Notes: generated by a model from the sequence alone, not told the origin. A stretch of DNA of 64,000 nucleotides from Phascolarctos cinereus (GCF_002099425.1 NW_018343955.1:12634001-12698000); one strand, 5' to 3'. Numbered from the stretch's first letter, positions 22,284 through 33,584 are shown. A program made the numbers and translations.

Positions 22284-22660
22284 AAGGAATGACTGACTCA
22301 TGGTGGGATGTTAGACATTGCAGCTGGTCACTGGGGGAGATGTTTTTGTTTTGGAGGAAGGAGAGGGTTCAGTGCCTCTCAAATCACACCATATATGCAG
22401 ATATCTATTCTGTCTGCAGTTAATAACAGTTTAGTGCTATTTACGCAAGATTATACAATGTATATATCTTCAAAAATAGCTTGTTAGAAATAATTTGACT
22501 GCCAAAATTTTAGGAATGCAAATGTTCATAATTTGGTATAAAAGGCAGGGATTGAATTAGAGGAAAGGATGAAGGATGATCTTCCATTTTTTGTCAGTAG
22601 CCTGCTACCATAGCACAGACACATAGCACAAAGAATTATATTTGTGGCCAACACATCAGT
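22284..22660. other. Unique sequence
   Basis: No gene or named repeat is recognised. Confidence 0.4.
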
Positions 22661-22664
22661 ACTG

Positions 22665-22840
22665 TGTAGCAGAAAGAACGTTGGCCTTGTGAACTGGGGG
22701 ACTCCAGACTAGCTATGTAGTCTTGGCCAGGTTACTTAACCTCTCTGAGAAGTCAGTTTCCTCTTATCCTAAATGAGGGGGTTGGCTTGGAAGATCATTG
22801 CCATCCCTTCCAGCTCTAATATTCTCTGATCACATATTTC
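22665..22840 (+). repeat. MIR SINE
   Basis: agctatgtagtcttggccag, ttacttaacctctctgagaa, aaatgagggggttggcttgg, ttccagctctaatattct. Confidence 0.8.
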
Positions 22841-23044
22841 ACCAACTGAAATGTTAAGACACCATTTCACTTTCTCTTTTCTCTCATTTTCAACCCAGAA
22901 TTAAGTGGAATGGCTATCTTCTGGCTCTCTCTTCCTTCTGAGATGTGGATGTGAGGGCCAAAGAGGCTAAACAGGTTAGATTTCCAAAGGGTGAATCTTT
23001 ATGCAGAGAAAAAGTCAGAGGTCCGTATTCACGACAGCTCCAAA

Positions 23045-23225
23045 GGACTAGAAATATGTAAGACATGATTGCACATCCATAACCTATATTGAATTGCTTA
23101 CTGTCTTAGGGAGGGGATGGTGAGAGACAGAGGGAGATAATTTGGAACTCAAAAAACATTTTTTTAAATGAATGTTCAAAAATTGTCTTTTGGAAATTGT
23201 AATTGGAAAAAATAAAATACTATTT
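23045..23225 (+). repeat. L1 3' UTR end
   Basis: gattgcacatccataaccta, ttggaactcaaaaaacattt, attggaaaaaataaaatact. Only the terminal ~180 bases are present. Confidence 0.8.
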
Positions 23226-23324
23226 AAAAATAGAAATAGGTAGGATCTTTATCAGGATTCTTCAGGACATGCAGTGAAGACTGTCCTTTGAAAATGGACT
23301 TGGCAGGGGATCCAGAAATTTGAA

Positions 23325-23395
23325 TCTAGTCAAGTTAACAAGCATATATTAAACATCAACTGTGTGCCAAGAAGGGCTTTCAAGCAGCCAACTGC
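23325..23395 (-). repeat. L2 3' end fragment
   Basis: Antisense: aacaagcatatattaaacat and caactgtgtgccaagaag. Confidence 0.5.
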
Positions 23396-23489
23396 CATGT
23401 GACTTGGTTCTTCTTGTGAACCATTCAAAAAGCTCTAGCACTACCTGCTTCCCAACTGTGTCGCACTGAAAATACAAAATCATGCTCTC

Positions 23490-23660
23490 TATTAATGATA
23501 ATGGTAGTGATAATGTAATAGGTGGGCTATAACATTTGCAAAGCACTTTACAAATATTACCTTATTTTATCTTCACAATAATCCTGGCAGATTGGTCATA
23601 TTATTGTCCCCACTTTACAGATGGAGAAACTGAGGCTGGCAGCAGTTAAAGGACTTGCAT
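23490..23660 (-). repeat. MIR SINE
   Basis: Antisense: gcaaagcactttacaaatat, cttcacaataatcctggcag, cagatggagaaactgaggct. The head is missing after about 23,660. Confidence 0.75.
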
Positions 23661-23664
23661 ATGA

Positions 23665-24105
23665 CTAAAGAAAAAAAAATCTGCACAATGTTGCTCCAAG
23701 TAAATATTTTCTTGATTTTTAACTCCTCCATGTTTGTCAGCAGAGTCTTATTCATTTGTTTGCCAAGATTATCTCTCTCATTTAGGTAACAGATAATCTC
23801 TTCACAGCATATTCCAAGGGACTCCTCACTACCCCAGAGGGGCCTAAACATATACCAGCTGCTCAAGGTGACATGACGTCAGGTAGAAAGGGCTAGATTA
23901 TTGGTCTTAGCCAATTTATGTTAGGAAAAAATTCCTGAGAAGGCACATTGCTTGGTTGGCTGAATCAGTGAACAGTCTTGGGTATCTATAAATTAAAGTC
24001 AACACTTATTAAGTGCTTATTATGTACCAACTGCAAGGCATACTAAAGTAGCATTTGGGAGCAACCCCCAATGTACAGGGCTGGTCCCCCAGATATGGCT
24101 GTTCT
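23665..24105. other. Unique sequence with short L2 tail
   Basis: Mostly unassigned. An antisense L2 tail fragment (acttattaagtgcttattat) is at about 24,004-24,030. Confidence 0.4.
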
Positions 24106-24109
24106 GGGT

Positions 24110-24300
24110 TCAAATTACACTGTAGTTCTATATCCACCAAAACCATAGTTCATGAGCCCCCACCAAAGTGTTTACCTTCTATAGTCAGCCGGAGATATGA
24201 TGTTCAAAGCAAAGACATTTAATTATAAGGTAGTTATATAAGGTCTTTTCAGCCTTATATAATGAAATAGCATAGCAATAAAAGTAGCAAGAAAACATTT
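24110..24300. repeat. Unclassified interspersed repeat, copy 1
   Basis: Shares order with 27,065-27,240: a catagttcatgagcccccac segment, caaagtgtttacct, cagcc, a motif around gacatttaat, and a terminal ggtcttttcagccttata segment. Could be the end of an old LTR-element fossil; family not determined. Confidence 0.4.
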
Positions 24301-25110
24301 CCCCATAAACATGAGGCACACTCTATCACAAATACATACAGTGTCAGTGGAAAAAGTGGATTCGTATAAAGGAACATACACAGAGAGGGACACATTTGTA
24401 AAATATACATTTTTGGGGGGTAAAATTTGGGTAAAATTATGGGTTAGAACAGATGTTTTCCTTAGTTCTAACATTCTAAGAGATTATAACTTAAACTATA
24501 ATTTTAAAATGAGGAAATTTGTCACAACCCCCTTTTTTCTTCCCTTTAGCAACCTCTTTTTTTCTTTCCATGAACCCTCTTCCTCATTTGCCCCATTATG
24601 GCTGCCATGCTGGTCCTCATTACTTTTTTCCCTGTCCCCAAGCTAGGAATTATTCCAATCAACATAACATTCTTGATCCCTAATCTCCCTGGAAATTTTT
24701 CCAGTCTTGGCTCCCATTCCTTCAGTTTGGTGAAAGACAGATAAAATCTGATAAGTGCATTGACTCTGAGGTGTCAATAATGGTTTGATGTGTTTGCATT
24801 TTGGCTATTTTGAGAGAAATCACTGTATGCCTCCTAACTGGTCATATGGAAATTGCAGGCATAGGCAGGGCAGGGGGAGGAGACTTTGGGGATGGGTAGG
24901 GAGCCTTCTGGCAACCTTCCAAATGCATTATTGATGACACATCACTAATGTGCCTTGGAGTAAGACAGATCTAGTTGGTCCAACTATTGCTTTGCAAATC
25001 TTTAAGCCAATTCTTCTCTTCTGAAGAAAGAACATGAGAATTCAATTCAAAGGATTGGCTTTTCCTGGAAATTTTAAAGGAAATTAAAATAGAAACAGAA
25101 TCAAGAAGCT
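24301..25110. other. Unique AT-rich sequence
   Basis: Includes pyrimidine-rich stretches at 24,525-24,640 and a G-rich segment at 24,865-24,905. No gene or named repeat is recognised. Confidence 0.4.
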
Positions 25111-25114
25111 ATGC

Positions 25115-25320
25115 TAATGATAGTATATGTATAGTGGTTTTCCTCACTACAACCCTGGGAGAAAGATAATACAAGCATTATTTTCCTCTTTTTTCAGTTT
25201 GAAGAAACTGAGCTTCAGAGAGTTTAACTAACATGGCAATAGTCACACAGCAGAGCACTGATAGAGCAGGTCACTGAACTTAGGTCTCTTAATTCCAGTT
25301 CTGTTGCTCTTTCCAATAAA
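25115..25320 (-). repeat. MIR SINE
   Basis: Antisense: cctcactacaaccctgggag, agaaactgagcttcagagag, cactgaacttaggtctctta. Confidence 0.75.
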
Positions 25321-25332
25321 CCATGCTACTTT

Positions 25333-25597
25333 TTCTTAGGACAGCTAATGGTGTAGTGGCTAGAGTGCCAGGCCTGGAGTCAAGAAGACTCATTTTCATG
25401 AGGTCAAATCTGGCCTCAGATATTCACTAGCTGTGTGAGCCTGGGCAAGTCACTTAACCTTATTTGCCTCAGTTTCCTCATCTTTAAAATGAGCTGGAGA
25501 AGGAAATGGCAAACCACGCTAGAATCTTTGCCAAGAAAATCCCAAATGGGATCATGAAGAGTAGGTCACAACTGAAACAACCAGACAACAACAACAA
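25333..25597 (+). repeat. Mar-1-like SINE
   Basis: Head gacagctaatggtgtagtgg to tail accagacaacaacaaca. Perfect duplication ATGCTACTTT at 25,323-25,332 and 25,598-25,607. Confidence 0.95.
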
Positions 25598-25649
25598 ATG
25601 CTACTTTCTCACCCTTTCTTACATTCACTTCCTTCCTCAAACACTGACT

Positions 25650-25885
25650 GGGAAACTCACTGCTATGACCATGCGATAGTGCGAGATAGGAAAAAGACAA
25701 TTTATACTGAGGTTCAGGAGACTCAGTTCTCATCCCAGTTCTTCTACTAACCGTTCGTGTGATTTTGGGTGAAATACTTCATCTCTCTAAACCTCAGTGA
25801 CTTCCCCAGTAAAATGAGAGTTCAAAGAGATGAATGATATCTGAAGTCCCATCCAATCAAGACATTCTAAGACTAGCTGCTAAAG
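25650..25885 (+). repeat. MIR SINE
   Basis: ggttcaggagactcagttct, gtgtgattttgggtgaaata, ctctctaaacctcagtgact, ccagtaaaatgagagtt. Confidence 0.65.
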
Positions 25886-25889
25886 CATG

Positions 25890-25950
25890 AATAAATAAAT
25901 AAGCATTGATTAAGCACTTACCATATGCAAATCACTGTGCTTTATTATTT
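25890..25950 (-). repeat. L2 3' end fragment
   Basis: Antisense: aataagcattgattaagcac and ttaccatatgcaaatcactg. Confidence 0.55.
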
Positions 25951-27060
25951 AAAAATCTCTTAAATGACAATGCAAAGATGATATTGCCCAATTTATTGAC
26001 ACAGAAACAGTTATTTTAAGTCTGGGGGGGAAAACCCACAAAAACAACATTTAACCAGAGTTAACTTGTTTTCTTTCTTCTTAACTTGTTATGACCTTGT
26101 AAAATGGAAGAAAACCTTACTTTTGAAAGCTTCAGAACAATTGGTAGGAGATTATGATTCTTCTCTCAGAGAGATTAATAGGAAACAAACTCTAAGGAAG
26201 AAAATTCAAAGACCCATTCTGTGCTTCCTGTCTTCTGGATCTTCTAACATGTAAATGGACTGTTACAAAGAGGATTAACTATTAGAATTGTCTGCCTGAA
26301 GGCCAATATTCAGGTCTTTCTTTATTCCCAGCCAGAAAGTCCCAGGTGCCCAGCATCCTAATGCGCCTTCTTTCAGCCTCTAGGAGTAAGATCTGCATGC
26401 TAACCACCCAGCCTTGTTGTTTCCCAACTTTAAACCAGGGGCCCTAACAACTGCTGATTTTCTCCCTAATTGTATTTTAAATGGTTAGGACAAAGCCCAG
26501 TCGGCAATTAGGACTCCAATCACACTCTTCAGGAACTAAATCTATTTAAAGATGTGAGAAAGATGCTGTTTATTACATTCTCCAGATTTCCCATTGGTTT
26601 CTTCCTTATTTGTTGATGTTACATCTTTGTTTCTTAATTTCCTAAAAGCTTACATTTTTCTGCTGGGAAAATGTGTCCAGATACTTTACATTTCATGATT
26701 GCTAAAATTCCTCTTGGTACCTCCCTCGATACCCCACCTACTTTTACCCCCTTCTCCTACTACATCTCACTTAGCTGAAGGTAATTTATCTAGTCTTTTA
26801 TCAACTATTTAGAAGAAAACCACAAAATAGAAAGCAAGTAAAAAGGTCAGTGGGATGGTTTGAATAAATACCATGAAAGCTCATGGACACCACTAATAAA
26901 TTTTTAGGTGTGGCATTCAAAATTTATTTATTCTTACCTTAAATACAATGCTGAGAAACTTGGTTATTTGGATTTCAAGTTCATGAGAGATTTATTAGAA
27001 ACAGATATAGAATCCAGAGAACCTTCTCACCTTTAGAAATGCTATGCCAGATTTGGGGAA
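25951..27060. other. Unique sequence, possible conserved noncoding DNA
   Basis: No repeat is recognised over about 1.1 kb, the longest such gap in the left half. 26,460-26,560 contains AT-rich homeodomain-type cores (cctaattg, gcaattag). An open frame at 26,066-26,254 shows no domain. Conservation cannot be judged from one sequence. Confidence 0.35.
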
Positions 27061-27064
27061 TTCT

Positions 27065-27240
27065 ATGCATTAACACCCTCCAAAATCATAGCTCACAAGC
27101 CCCCACCAATGTGTTTACCTCTACCAGCCAGCCAGAGGACACATTAGTTTAAAATAAAAGATGTTTAATCAAACAGCATCTCAAACAGTGACATGAAAAG
27201 GTCCTTTCTCTTACATAAGTATAATTATATCTTCCACAGG
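27065..27240. repeat. Unclassified interspersed repeat, copy 2
   Basis: Collinear with 24,110-24,300: tcatagctcacaagccccca, ccaatgtgtttacctc, ccagccagaggaca, gatgtttaat, aaaaggtcctttctcttaca. Same orientation. Possibly an LTR-element fossil. Confidence 0.4.
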
Positions 27241-27320
27241 TTCTCAAACAACTAAAGCCAAAGGGCCAGGGAACATATTTTAATTATTACCTATTTATCT
27301 GGCATAGAGCTTGCTCTGTG

Positions 27321-27322
<2 letters not shown>

Positions 27323-27357
<35 letters not shown>
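27323..27357. repeat. (AC)n microsatellite
   Basis: About 17 AC units. Confidence 0.97.
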
Positions 27358-27362
<5 letters not shown>

Positions 27363-27374
27363 TGTTGTCTCCCC

Positions 27375-27485
27375 CATCAGATTATAAGCTCCTTGAGGGC
27401 ATGGACTATCTTTTGCCTCTTTTTGCACGCCTGTACTTAGCACATCATAGTAGGTGCTTAATAAATGTTTATTAAATTAATAAAT
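27375..27485 (+). repeat. L2 3' end
   Basis: agattataagctccttgagg, tacttagcacatcatagtag, tgcttaataaatgtttatta: complete L2 terminus. Confidence 0.85.
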
Positions 27486-27489
27486 ATTT

Positions 27490-27860
27490 GAAAGGGCAAA
27501 TGTTAGGAAACCCTAGTGCTGAGATAAATGCTGAGAACACATTTGTCAGTAACCTATATGACTACGACACCTATATAGAACACTTACACAGGGACATGCA
27601 TAGCTAGGGTATACACTTGGCTAGGTAACTCATACCTCTGAAGCTACATTTATTAAGTGCAAAACTTCTGGTATACTCTAGTGATACCATCATGCTTCTC
27701 TATGCTGGATGTTGTGTTGTAATGATAGGTATCTCAGATGAGGTTGTGGTCTCTGAGCTAGTCTCTGCTACCATCTGCTGGGCTTCAGCTCTTCAAGGCC
27801 ATCTGCTACTCTCTACTCTCAACTACTGGGGTGCATTGGCCAGAAAGCTCTTCTTACTTT
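27490..27860. other. Unassigned sequence
   Basis: No gene or named repeat is recognised. It may belong to the unclassified repeat at 27,065. Confidence 0.35.
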
Positions 27861-27864
27861 GAAT

Positions 27865-28186
27865 GATTTAGCTATTCTCAGCAACACAATGACCCAAGAC
27901 AATCCCAAAAGACTCATGATATAACATGCTATCTGCTTCCAGAGAAAGAACTGATATTGTTTGAATACAGACTGAAGCATGTTATTTTTCACTTTCTTTC
28001 TTTCATTCTTTTTTTTTCAAATCTCTGCATAAGAGCATATGCATAAGAGCAAAATGACTAATATAGAAATGTTTTACATGATTGCACGTATATAACCTAT
28101 ACTGAATCACTTACCATCTCAGGGAGGGGTAAGGGGAGGGAGACATGAAGGGATAGAATTTGAAATTCAAAACTTGAAATCAAAAA
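27865..28186 (+). repeat. L1 3' UTR, left part of split copy
   Basis: tttagctattctcagcaaca, aagactcatgatataacatg, ttgcacgtatataacctata, interrupted after aaatcaaaaacaa. The last ~75 bases reappear at 29,358-29,432 (gtaattgggggaaataaaat). Confidence 0.85.
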
Positions 28187-29357
28187 CAAATTTTTTTTTA
28201 CTATTTATTTATTTTTAGTTTTCAACAATCACTTCTGTAAGCTTTCGAATTTTAAATTTTCTCCCTTTCCTTCCCCTCCTTCCTCCCCAAATGGCATGCA
28301 ATCTGATATAGGCTCTGCATATGCATTCCAATTAAACATTTTCACATTAGTCATGTTGTAAAGAAGAATTAGAACCAATAGGAGGGACAGCAAGAAAGAA
28401 GAAACAAAACAGAAGAAAAGAAGACAGCAAATAGTATGCTTCAATCTGTGTTCCAACTTGATAGTTCTTTCTCTGGATGTGAATAGCATTTTCCATCATG
28501 GGACTTTTGGAGGTGTCTTAGATCCTGGCATTGCTGAGAAGGGCTAAGTCTATCAAAGTTAATTATTGCACAACATGGTTGTTGCTGTGTACAATGTTCT
28601 CCTGGTTCTGCTCACTTCACTCAGCATCAGTCCATACAAGTCTTTCCAGGTTTTTTTGAAGTCTGTTTGCTCATCATTTCTTATGCAACAATAGTATTCC
28701 ATTACATTCACATACCACAACTTGTTCAGCCATTCCCCAATTGATGGGCATCCCCTCAATTTACAATTCTTTGCAACCACAGAAAGAGCTGTTATAAATA
28801 TTTTTGGGCATGTGGGTCCTTTTCCCTTTTTTTATGATCTCTTTGGGATACAGCCCTAGACATGCTATTGCTGGGTCAAAGGGCATTCACAGTTTTATAG
28901 CCCTTAGGGCATAGTTCTAAATTGCTCTCCAAATTGGTTGGATCAGTTCACAACTCCACCAACAATACATTAATGTTCCAATTTTCCCACATCTTCTCCA
29001 ACATTTATCATTTTCCTGTTTTGTCATGTTGGCCAATCTGAGAGGTGTGATGTGGTACCTCAGAGTTGTTTTGATGTGCATTTCTCTAATCAATAGTGAT
29101 TTAGAGCATTTTTTCATATGACTGTAGATAGTTTTAATTTCTTCCTCTGAAAACTGCCTGTTCATATCCTTTGACCATTTATCAATTGGGGAATGACTCA
29201 TATTCTTACAAAGTTAACTCAGTTCTCTATACATTTTAGAAATGAGGCCCTTATCAGAGACACTGGTTGTAAAAATTCTTTCCCACTTTTCTGCTTCCCT
29301 CCTAATCTTAGTCACATTGGCTTTGTTTGTACAAAAAACTTTTTAATTTAATGTAAT
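28187..29357 (-). repeat. L1 inserted in an L1 tail
   Basis: Antisense 3' end tatttatttatttttagttt onward into ORF2. Minus frames at 28,559-28,780 (PSIGEWLNKLWYVN, SEVSRTRRTLYT) and 28,917-29,201 (DKWSKDMNRQFSEEEIK, KKCSKSLLIREM, CWRRCGKIGTLMY) are L1 C-terminal. An 8-base shared flank aatcaaaa is seen on both sides. Confidence 0.9.
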
Positions 29358-29432
29358 CAAAATTGTTAAAACACAATTATGAAAAATTGCTTTAATATGT
29401 AATTGGGGGAAATAAAATATTATATAAAAAAG
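29358..29432 (+). repeat. L1 3' end, right part of split copy
   Basis: tttaatatgtaattggggga and aataaaatattatataaaaa, the L1 terminus missing from 27,865-28,186. Confidence 0.8.
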
Positions 29433-29539
29433 GAAGTCTCTTATTAATAAGATCAAGTTGTTATCTTTTACACACAGCCTTGATCTGAGTCTGTGAGCCA
29501 TCACACCAGGATAGACAATCAACAAAAGTCAGCAGAGAG

Positions 29540-30590
29540 CTCCAGGTTAAGACTGTTTTTTAGAAAGATCAATTTGACAGGTGAGGAGAGGATGAACCAG
29601 AATGAGGAGAGACTTGAGACAGTGAGGCCAACCAGAAGATTATTGTAATAATCTAAGCAGGAGGTGATAAGAGTGGCAATATTAGAGGAGAGCAGGTAGA
29701 ATGGATGGGATGTGGCAACTGATTAGATGTATGTGTGTGTGTATTGGGGAGGTGGAATGAAAAGGAGTGAGAAGTTGAGCATAATGCCTAAGTTTTGAGC
29801 CTAGGTGACTGGTAGTGGCAGTGCCTTTGACTGTAATAGGAAAGTTAGGAAGAAAAGAAGGTTCAAGGGAAAAGACAGAGCTCAATTTTAGACATGTTGA
29901 GTTTAATACCTGTGGGACAACTAGCTCAAAATGTCTAGTAGGCAGTTGGAGATATGAAACTGGAATTCGGGAGAGAATTTAGGACTGGATAAATAGACCT
30001 GAGAATAAACTGCATTGAGAAGATAATTGAATTTATTGAAGCTGATGAGATCACCAAACAAAACAGTGGATAGAGAGAAGAGAGGAGAGACAAGGATAGA
30101 GCTTTGGTGGGGGGCACCCACTATTATGGAGCATGACATGGATAAAGACACAGTAAAGGAGACTGAGACATGGTCAGACAAATAGAAGGAGAATCGAGAA
30201 AGAGAGCAGTGTGACAGAAACCTAGAATAATAAGAAGAGGATGATTGACTGTCCAAGGAAACAGAAAGGTCAAGGACGACAAGAATTGAGAAACAATCAT
30301 TGATTTGACAATTAAGAAACCATTGGTAACTTTGGAGAGGGCAGTTTGAGTTGAAGGATCCTGTTGCAAGCCTGACTATGGAGAGTTAAAGAGAGTGAGA
30401 GGAAGGGAAGTGGAGACACCAGTTACAGAGGACCTTCTTAAGCAGTTTAGCTACAGAAGGGAAGAGAGATAAGGATGTTAGCTAGCCAAGATCAAGTGAG
30501 TGTTTTTGAGGATGAGGTAGGCATGTTGTTTTGGACAGCAGGGAAGCAATCAGTTGTTAACAAAAAGAGAAAAAAGAGAAAACTAAAATC
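29540..30590 (-). repeat. L2 LINE, reverse transcriptase region
   Basis: Minus frames carry TALSKVTNGFLIVKS, DHVSVSFTVSLS and SSVFSLEPSFLPNFPITVKG, matching the L2 RT order from palm to C-terminus. The sequence at 30,301-30,340 reads, in antisense, the loop usually written as VTNDLL. The longest surviving L2 ORF relic here that is not split by another element. Several breaks; pseudogenised. Confidence 0.85.
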
Positions 30591-30604
30591 TTAATAGTGA
30601 GAGA

Positions 30605-30865
30605 AGAGGAAGGAAGGAAAAAAGCCTTTATCTAGCACCTACAATGTGTTAGGGGCCATGCTAAGCACTTTACAAATATTAGCTCATTTGATCCTTATAA
30701 CTCTGGGAAACAGGTGCTATTGTTTTATACAATTTACAGTTGAGAAAATTGAGGCAGACAGAGGTTAAATGACTTGCACAACTAGTAAGTATCTGGGGCT
30801 AAATTTGAACTCAGGTTTTCCTGACTCTAGGCCAAGTGCTTTATCCATTCACTACCTAGCTGTCT
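30605..30865 (-). repeat. MIR SINE
   Basis: Antisense: ctagcacctacaatgtgtta, ctttacaaatattagctcat, attgaggcagacagaggtta, ttgaactcaggttttcctga, head at ctacctagctgtc. Confidence 0.9.
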
Positions 30866-30954
30866 GGAAGAAACCAGAAAACTCCAATCAAACAAACATA
30901 AAAGGCATTCAGAAAAATCTCAAAAAGCATAGCAGTATGAAATCTCAAAAACCT

Positions 30955-32138
30955 CTTCATGGAATTTTGATTATGTTAAATTAAAAAGCTTTTGTACAAA
31001 CAAAACCAATGTAACTAAAATTATAAGGAAAGCGGAAAACTGGGGGAAATTTTGTTTTTGCAACGAGTATCTCTGATAAAGGCCTCATTTCTCAAATATA
31101 TAGGGAACTGATTGAAATTCATAAGAATACAAGCCATTCCCCAATTGATAAGTGGTCAAAGGATATGAACAGGCAGTTTTCAGACAACAAAATCAAAGCT
31201 ACCTATAATCATATGAAAAAATGATCTAAATCACTATTGATTAGAGAAATGCACATTAAAACAATTCTGAGATATTACCTCACACTTACCTGATTGACTA
31301 ATACGACAAAAAAGGAAAATATTGGATGTTGGAGGGGATGTGGGAAAACTGAGACACTAATGCACTGTTGGTGGAGTTGTGAACTGATCCAACCATTCTG
31401 GAGAGCAATTTGGAGCTATGCCCAAAGAGCAACCAAACTGTGCGTACTCTTTAATCTAGGAATACCATTACCAGGTGTGTATCCCAAAGAGATCATTAAA
31501 AAAGGGGAAAGGATACACATGTACAAAAATATTTGTAGCAGCCCTTTTTTTGGTGGCAAAATATTGGAAATTGAGAGGATGCCCATCAATTGGGGAATGG
31601 CTGAATAAGTTGTGGTATGTAAATGTAATGGAGTACTATTATGCTACAGGAAATAATGAGCAGGCAGATTTCAGAAAAACCTGGAAAGACTTACATGAAC
31701 TGATGCTGAGTGAAGTGAGCAGAACCAGGAAAACATTGTGCATAGTATCAGAAACATTGTGAGATGATCACCTACAAATGACTTAGCTCTTTTCAGCAAC
31801 AGTGATGCAAGACAAATATAGAGGACTCAAGATAGAAAATGCTGTCCACATCTAGATAAAGACCTGATGGACTCTGAATGCAGACTGAAGCATACTTTTT
31901 TCACTTATTTAACTTTTTCATGTTTTTTCCCTTTGATCAGTTTCTTCTTTTGCAACTGTGACTAATATGAAAATATGTTTTACATAATTGCACATATATA
32001 ACCTACATCAAATTGTCTACCATTTTAGGAACAGGGGAGGAGAGAGAAGGAGGGAGAAAAATTTGGAACTCAAAATCTTGTAAAAATGAATGCTAGAATT
32101 GTTTTGACATACAATTGGGGAAAAATAAAATACCATAA
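30955..32138 (+). repeat. L1, 5'-truncated
   Basis: ORF2 C-terminal region from ttatgttaaattaaaaagct. The frame 31,294-31,608 contains CWRGCGKTETLMHCWWSCEL and FWRAIWSYAQRA; 31,475-31,762 contains PSIGEWLNKLWYV. 3' end ggggaaaaataaaatacc. AAAAACCT flanks both ends (30,947-30,954; 32,139-32,146). Several stops and shifts. Confidence 0.92.
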
Positions 32139-32149
32139 AAAAACCTTTG

Positions 32150-32460
32150 TGTATCACTTTCTAATAGCATAGGACAGTAATTGATGTTCATCACAAAGAT
32201 GGCTTTGATTCATCAAGGAAAGTTTACCATATTGGTCTGAATATAGGCAATCCTCAAATAAGATCCTTAAAATAAATCCTCAAATGACCAATATGTTTGT
32301 GTAAATATACATATATACATAAACACACATAATTACGAAGCATAATGATTTTAGAGTCATACTAATCATCCTGCTTCAAAAATAAAAAATTTAATCATGT
32401 TTGGGGTACTATGTTTAAGAAGGTAGGCAGGTATGGAATCTGTTTGGAAGTTTGTCATCC
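32150..32460. other. Unassigned, possibly old DNA transposon
   Basis: Unique-looking. The phrase ggtctgaatataggcaatcc with cctcaaataagatcct repeated loosely at about 32,275-32,290 resembles transposon termini, but no family is assigned. Confidence 0.25.
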
Positions 32461-32464
32461 AAAT

Positions 32465-32570
32465 ACTTAAGTTGTTTTTTTTAAATAAATTTCATGCTTA
32501 TTTGGGTAAACTTCATTTATCCGGAAAATTCACTTAAATGGAACTTTTTTTTTTCCCTTTTTAATACCAT
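32465..32570. repeat. Possible Tigger/pogo-like fragment
   Basis: Contains 'tcatttatccggaaaattca' and cttaaatggaac, like the ends of Tc1/mariner-class Tigger elements. No complete inverted repeat is visible. Confidence 0.3.
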
Positions 32571-32576
32571 TTAAGG

Positions 32577-32790
32577 CCAGAGAGGCAGCATGGAATGGTT
32601 GGCTTGCAGCTAGAAAGGTCTGAGTCCAAGTTTCTCTTCTGACCCACACAGACTGTGTGATCTTGGATAAGTCACTTAACCTCTAACCTGCTTTAAGCAA
32701 CTGTCTGAGTTGCAGAGTATCCTGATTTGGGGTTCCCTACATCATTGAAATTACAGGTCTAGTCCCTATCCCTAACCCAAATGTAGATCA
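32577..32790 (+). repeat. MIR/THER-type SINE with 'aaattacaggtc' tail
   Basis: agaggcagcatggaatggtt, gtgtgatcttggataagtca, cttaacctctaacc, then a distinctive tail catcattgaaattacaggtc followed by tagtccctatccc. Confidence 0.7.
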
Positions 32791-33074
32791 GCTAGGCCTT
32801 ACTGTAGCTTTCTGGTTGACCTAAAGGTGACATCACTGAGGTGACTCTGAGGTATGAAGCTGGACTCAGTGAGAAGTAACACCAGGAGATGGAAAAATCT
32901 GAACCTGTGGTCCCTCAGTTGACCTCTTTGTGAAGCAAATTTGAAGGTTCTCTGTTTGGTGCTTATAAGGATTGGTTTGGGTTAGACATAAACATTCCAA
33001 AGGAAAACTATTCTTCAGAATTCAGGCCCTTTGGGACCTTTTAAAAAAATGCCAAAGGGCAAAGGAGAAGCAGA

Positions 33075-33235
33075 ATGTTAGAGCAAAGTCCAGAGACCAA
33101 AATTCTTTTCCTGATTCTACCATTAGTTAACTCTGTGATCTTGGAAATATCCCATAACCTCACTGGGCCTCAGTTACCTTATCTGTAAAATCAAGGAGAT
33201 TGATCTAGATGAGACCTAAAGTCTTTTCTAGATGG
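33075..33235 (+). repeat. MIR SINE
   Basis: actctgtgatcttggaaata, cctcactgggcctcagttac, cttatctgtaaaatcaagga. Confidence 0.75.
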
Positions 33236-33346
33236 CTTTATTTTGCGGGGTCAAGTCAATCCAGGAAGAAGGGTCAAGCTTAGAGTTCTCATGTGCTTGT
33301 GGAAGGTGATTTAAGGAACACTGAGGGGGCAGCCTGACCCTCCTGG

Positions 33347-33510
33347 GTCTGAGATATTACCTCACACCTATCACATTGGCTAATATGACAAAAAAGGAAA
33401 ATATTGGATGTTAGAGGGGATGTGGGAAAACTGAGACACTAATGCACTGTCGGTGGAGTTGTGAACTGATCCAACCATTCTGGAGAGCAATTTGGAACTA
33501 TGCCCAAAGG
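33347..33510 (+). repeat. Internal L1 ORF2 fragment
   Basis: Runs from ctgagatattacctcacacc to ctatgcccaaagga and has no L1 3' end. It closely matches 31,268-31,434 of the neighbouring L1. Its right end abuts a short perfect palindrome ACATACC-TTT-GGTATGT (33,511-33,527). Confidence 0.85.
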
Positions 33511-33584
33511 ACATACCTTTGGTATGTACCACCTGATCTTTCCAACTGACATGGAACTGAACCCTTTTTTATGTGATGTCTCCC

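Noticed and set aside
29682-30369. Serine/leucine-rich minus frames as a secreted or mucin-like gene
   Set aside because: The motif order (ALSKVTNGFL, LPNFPITVKG) identifies decayed L2 reverse transcriptase.
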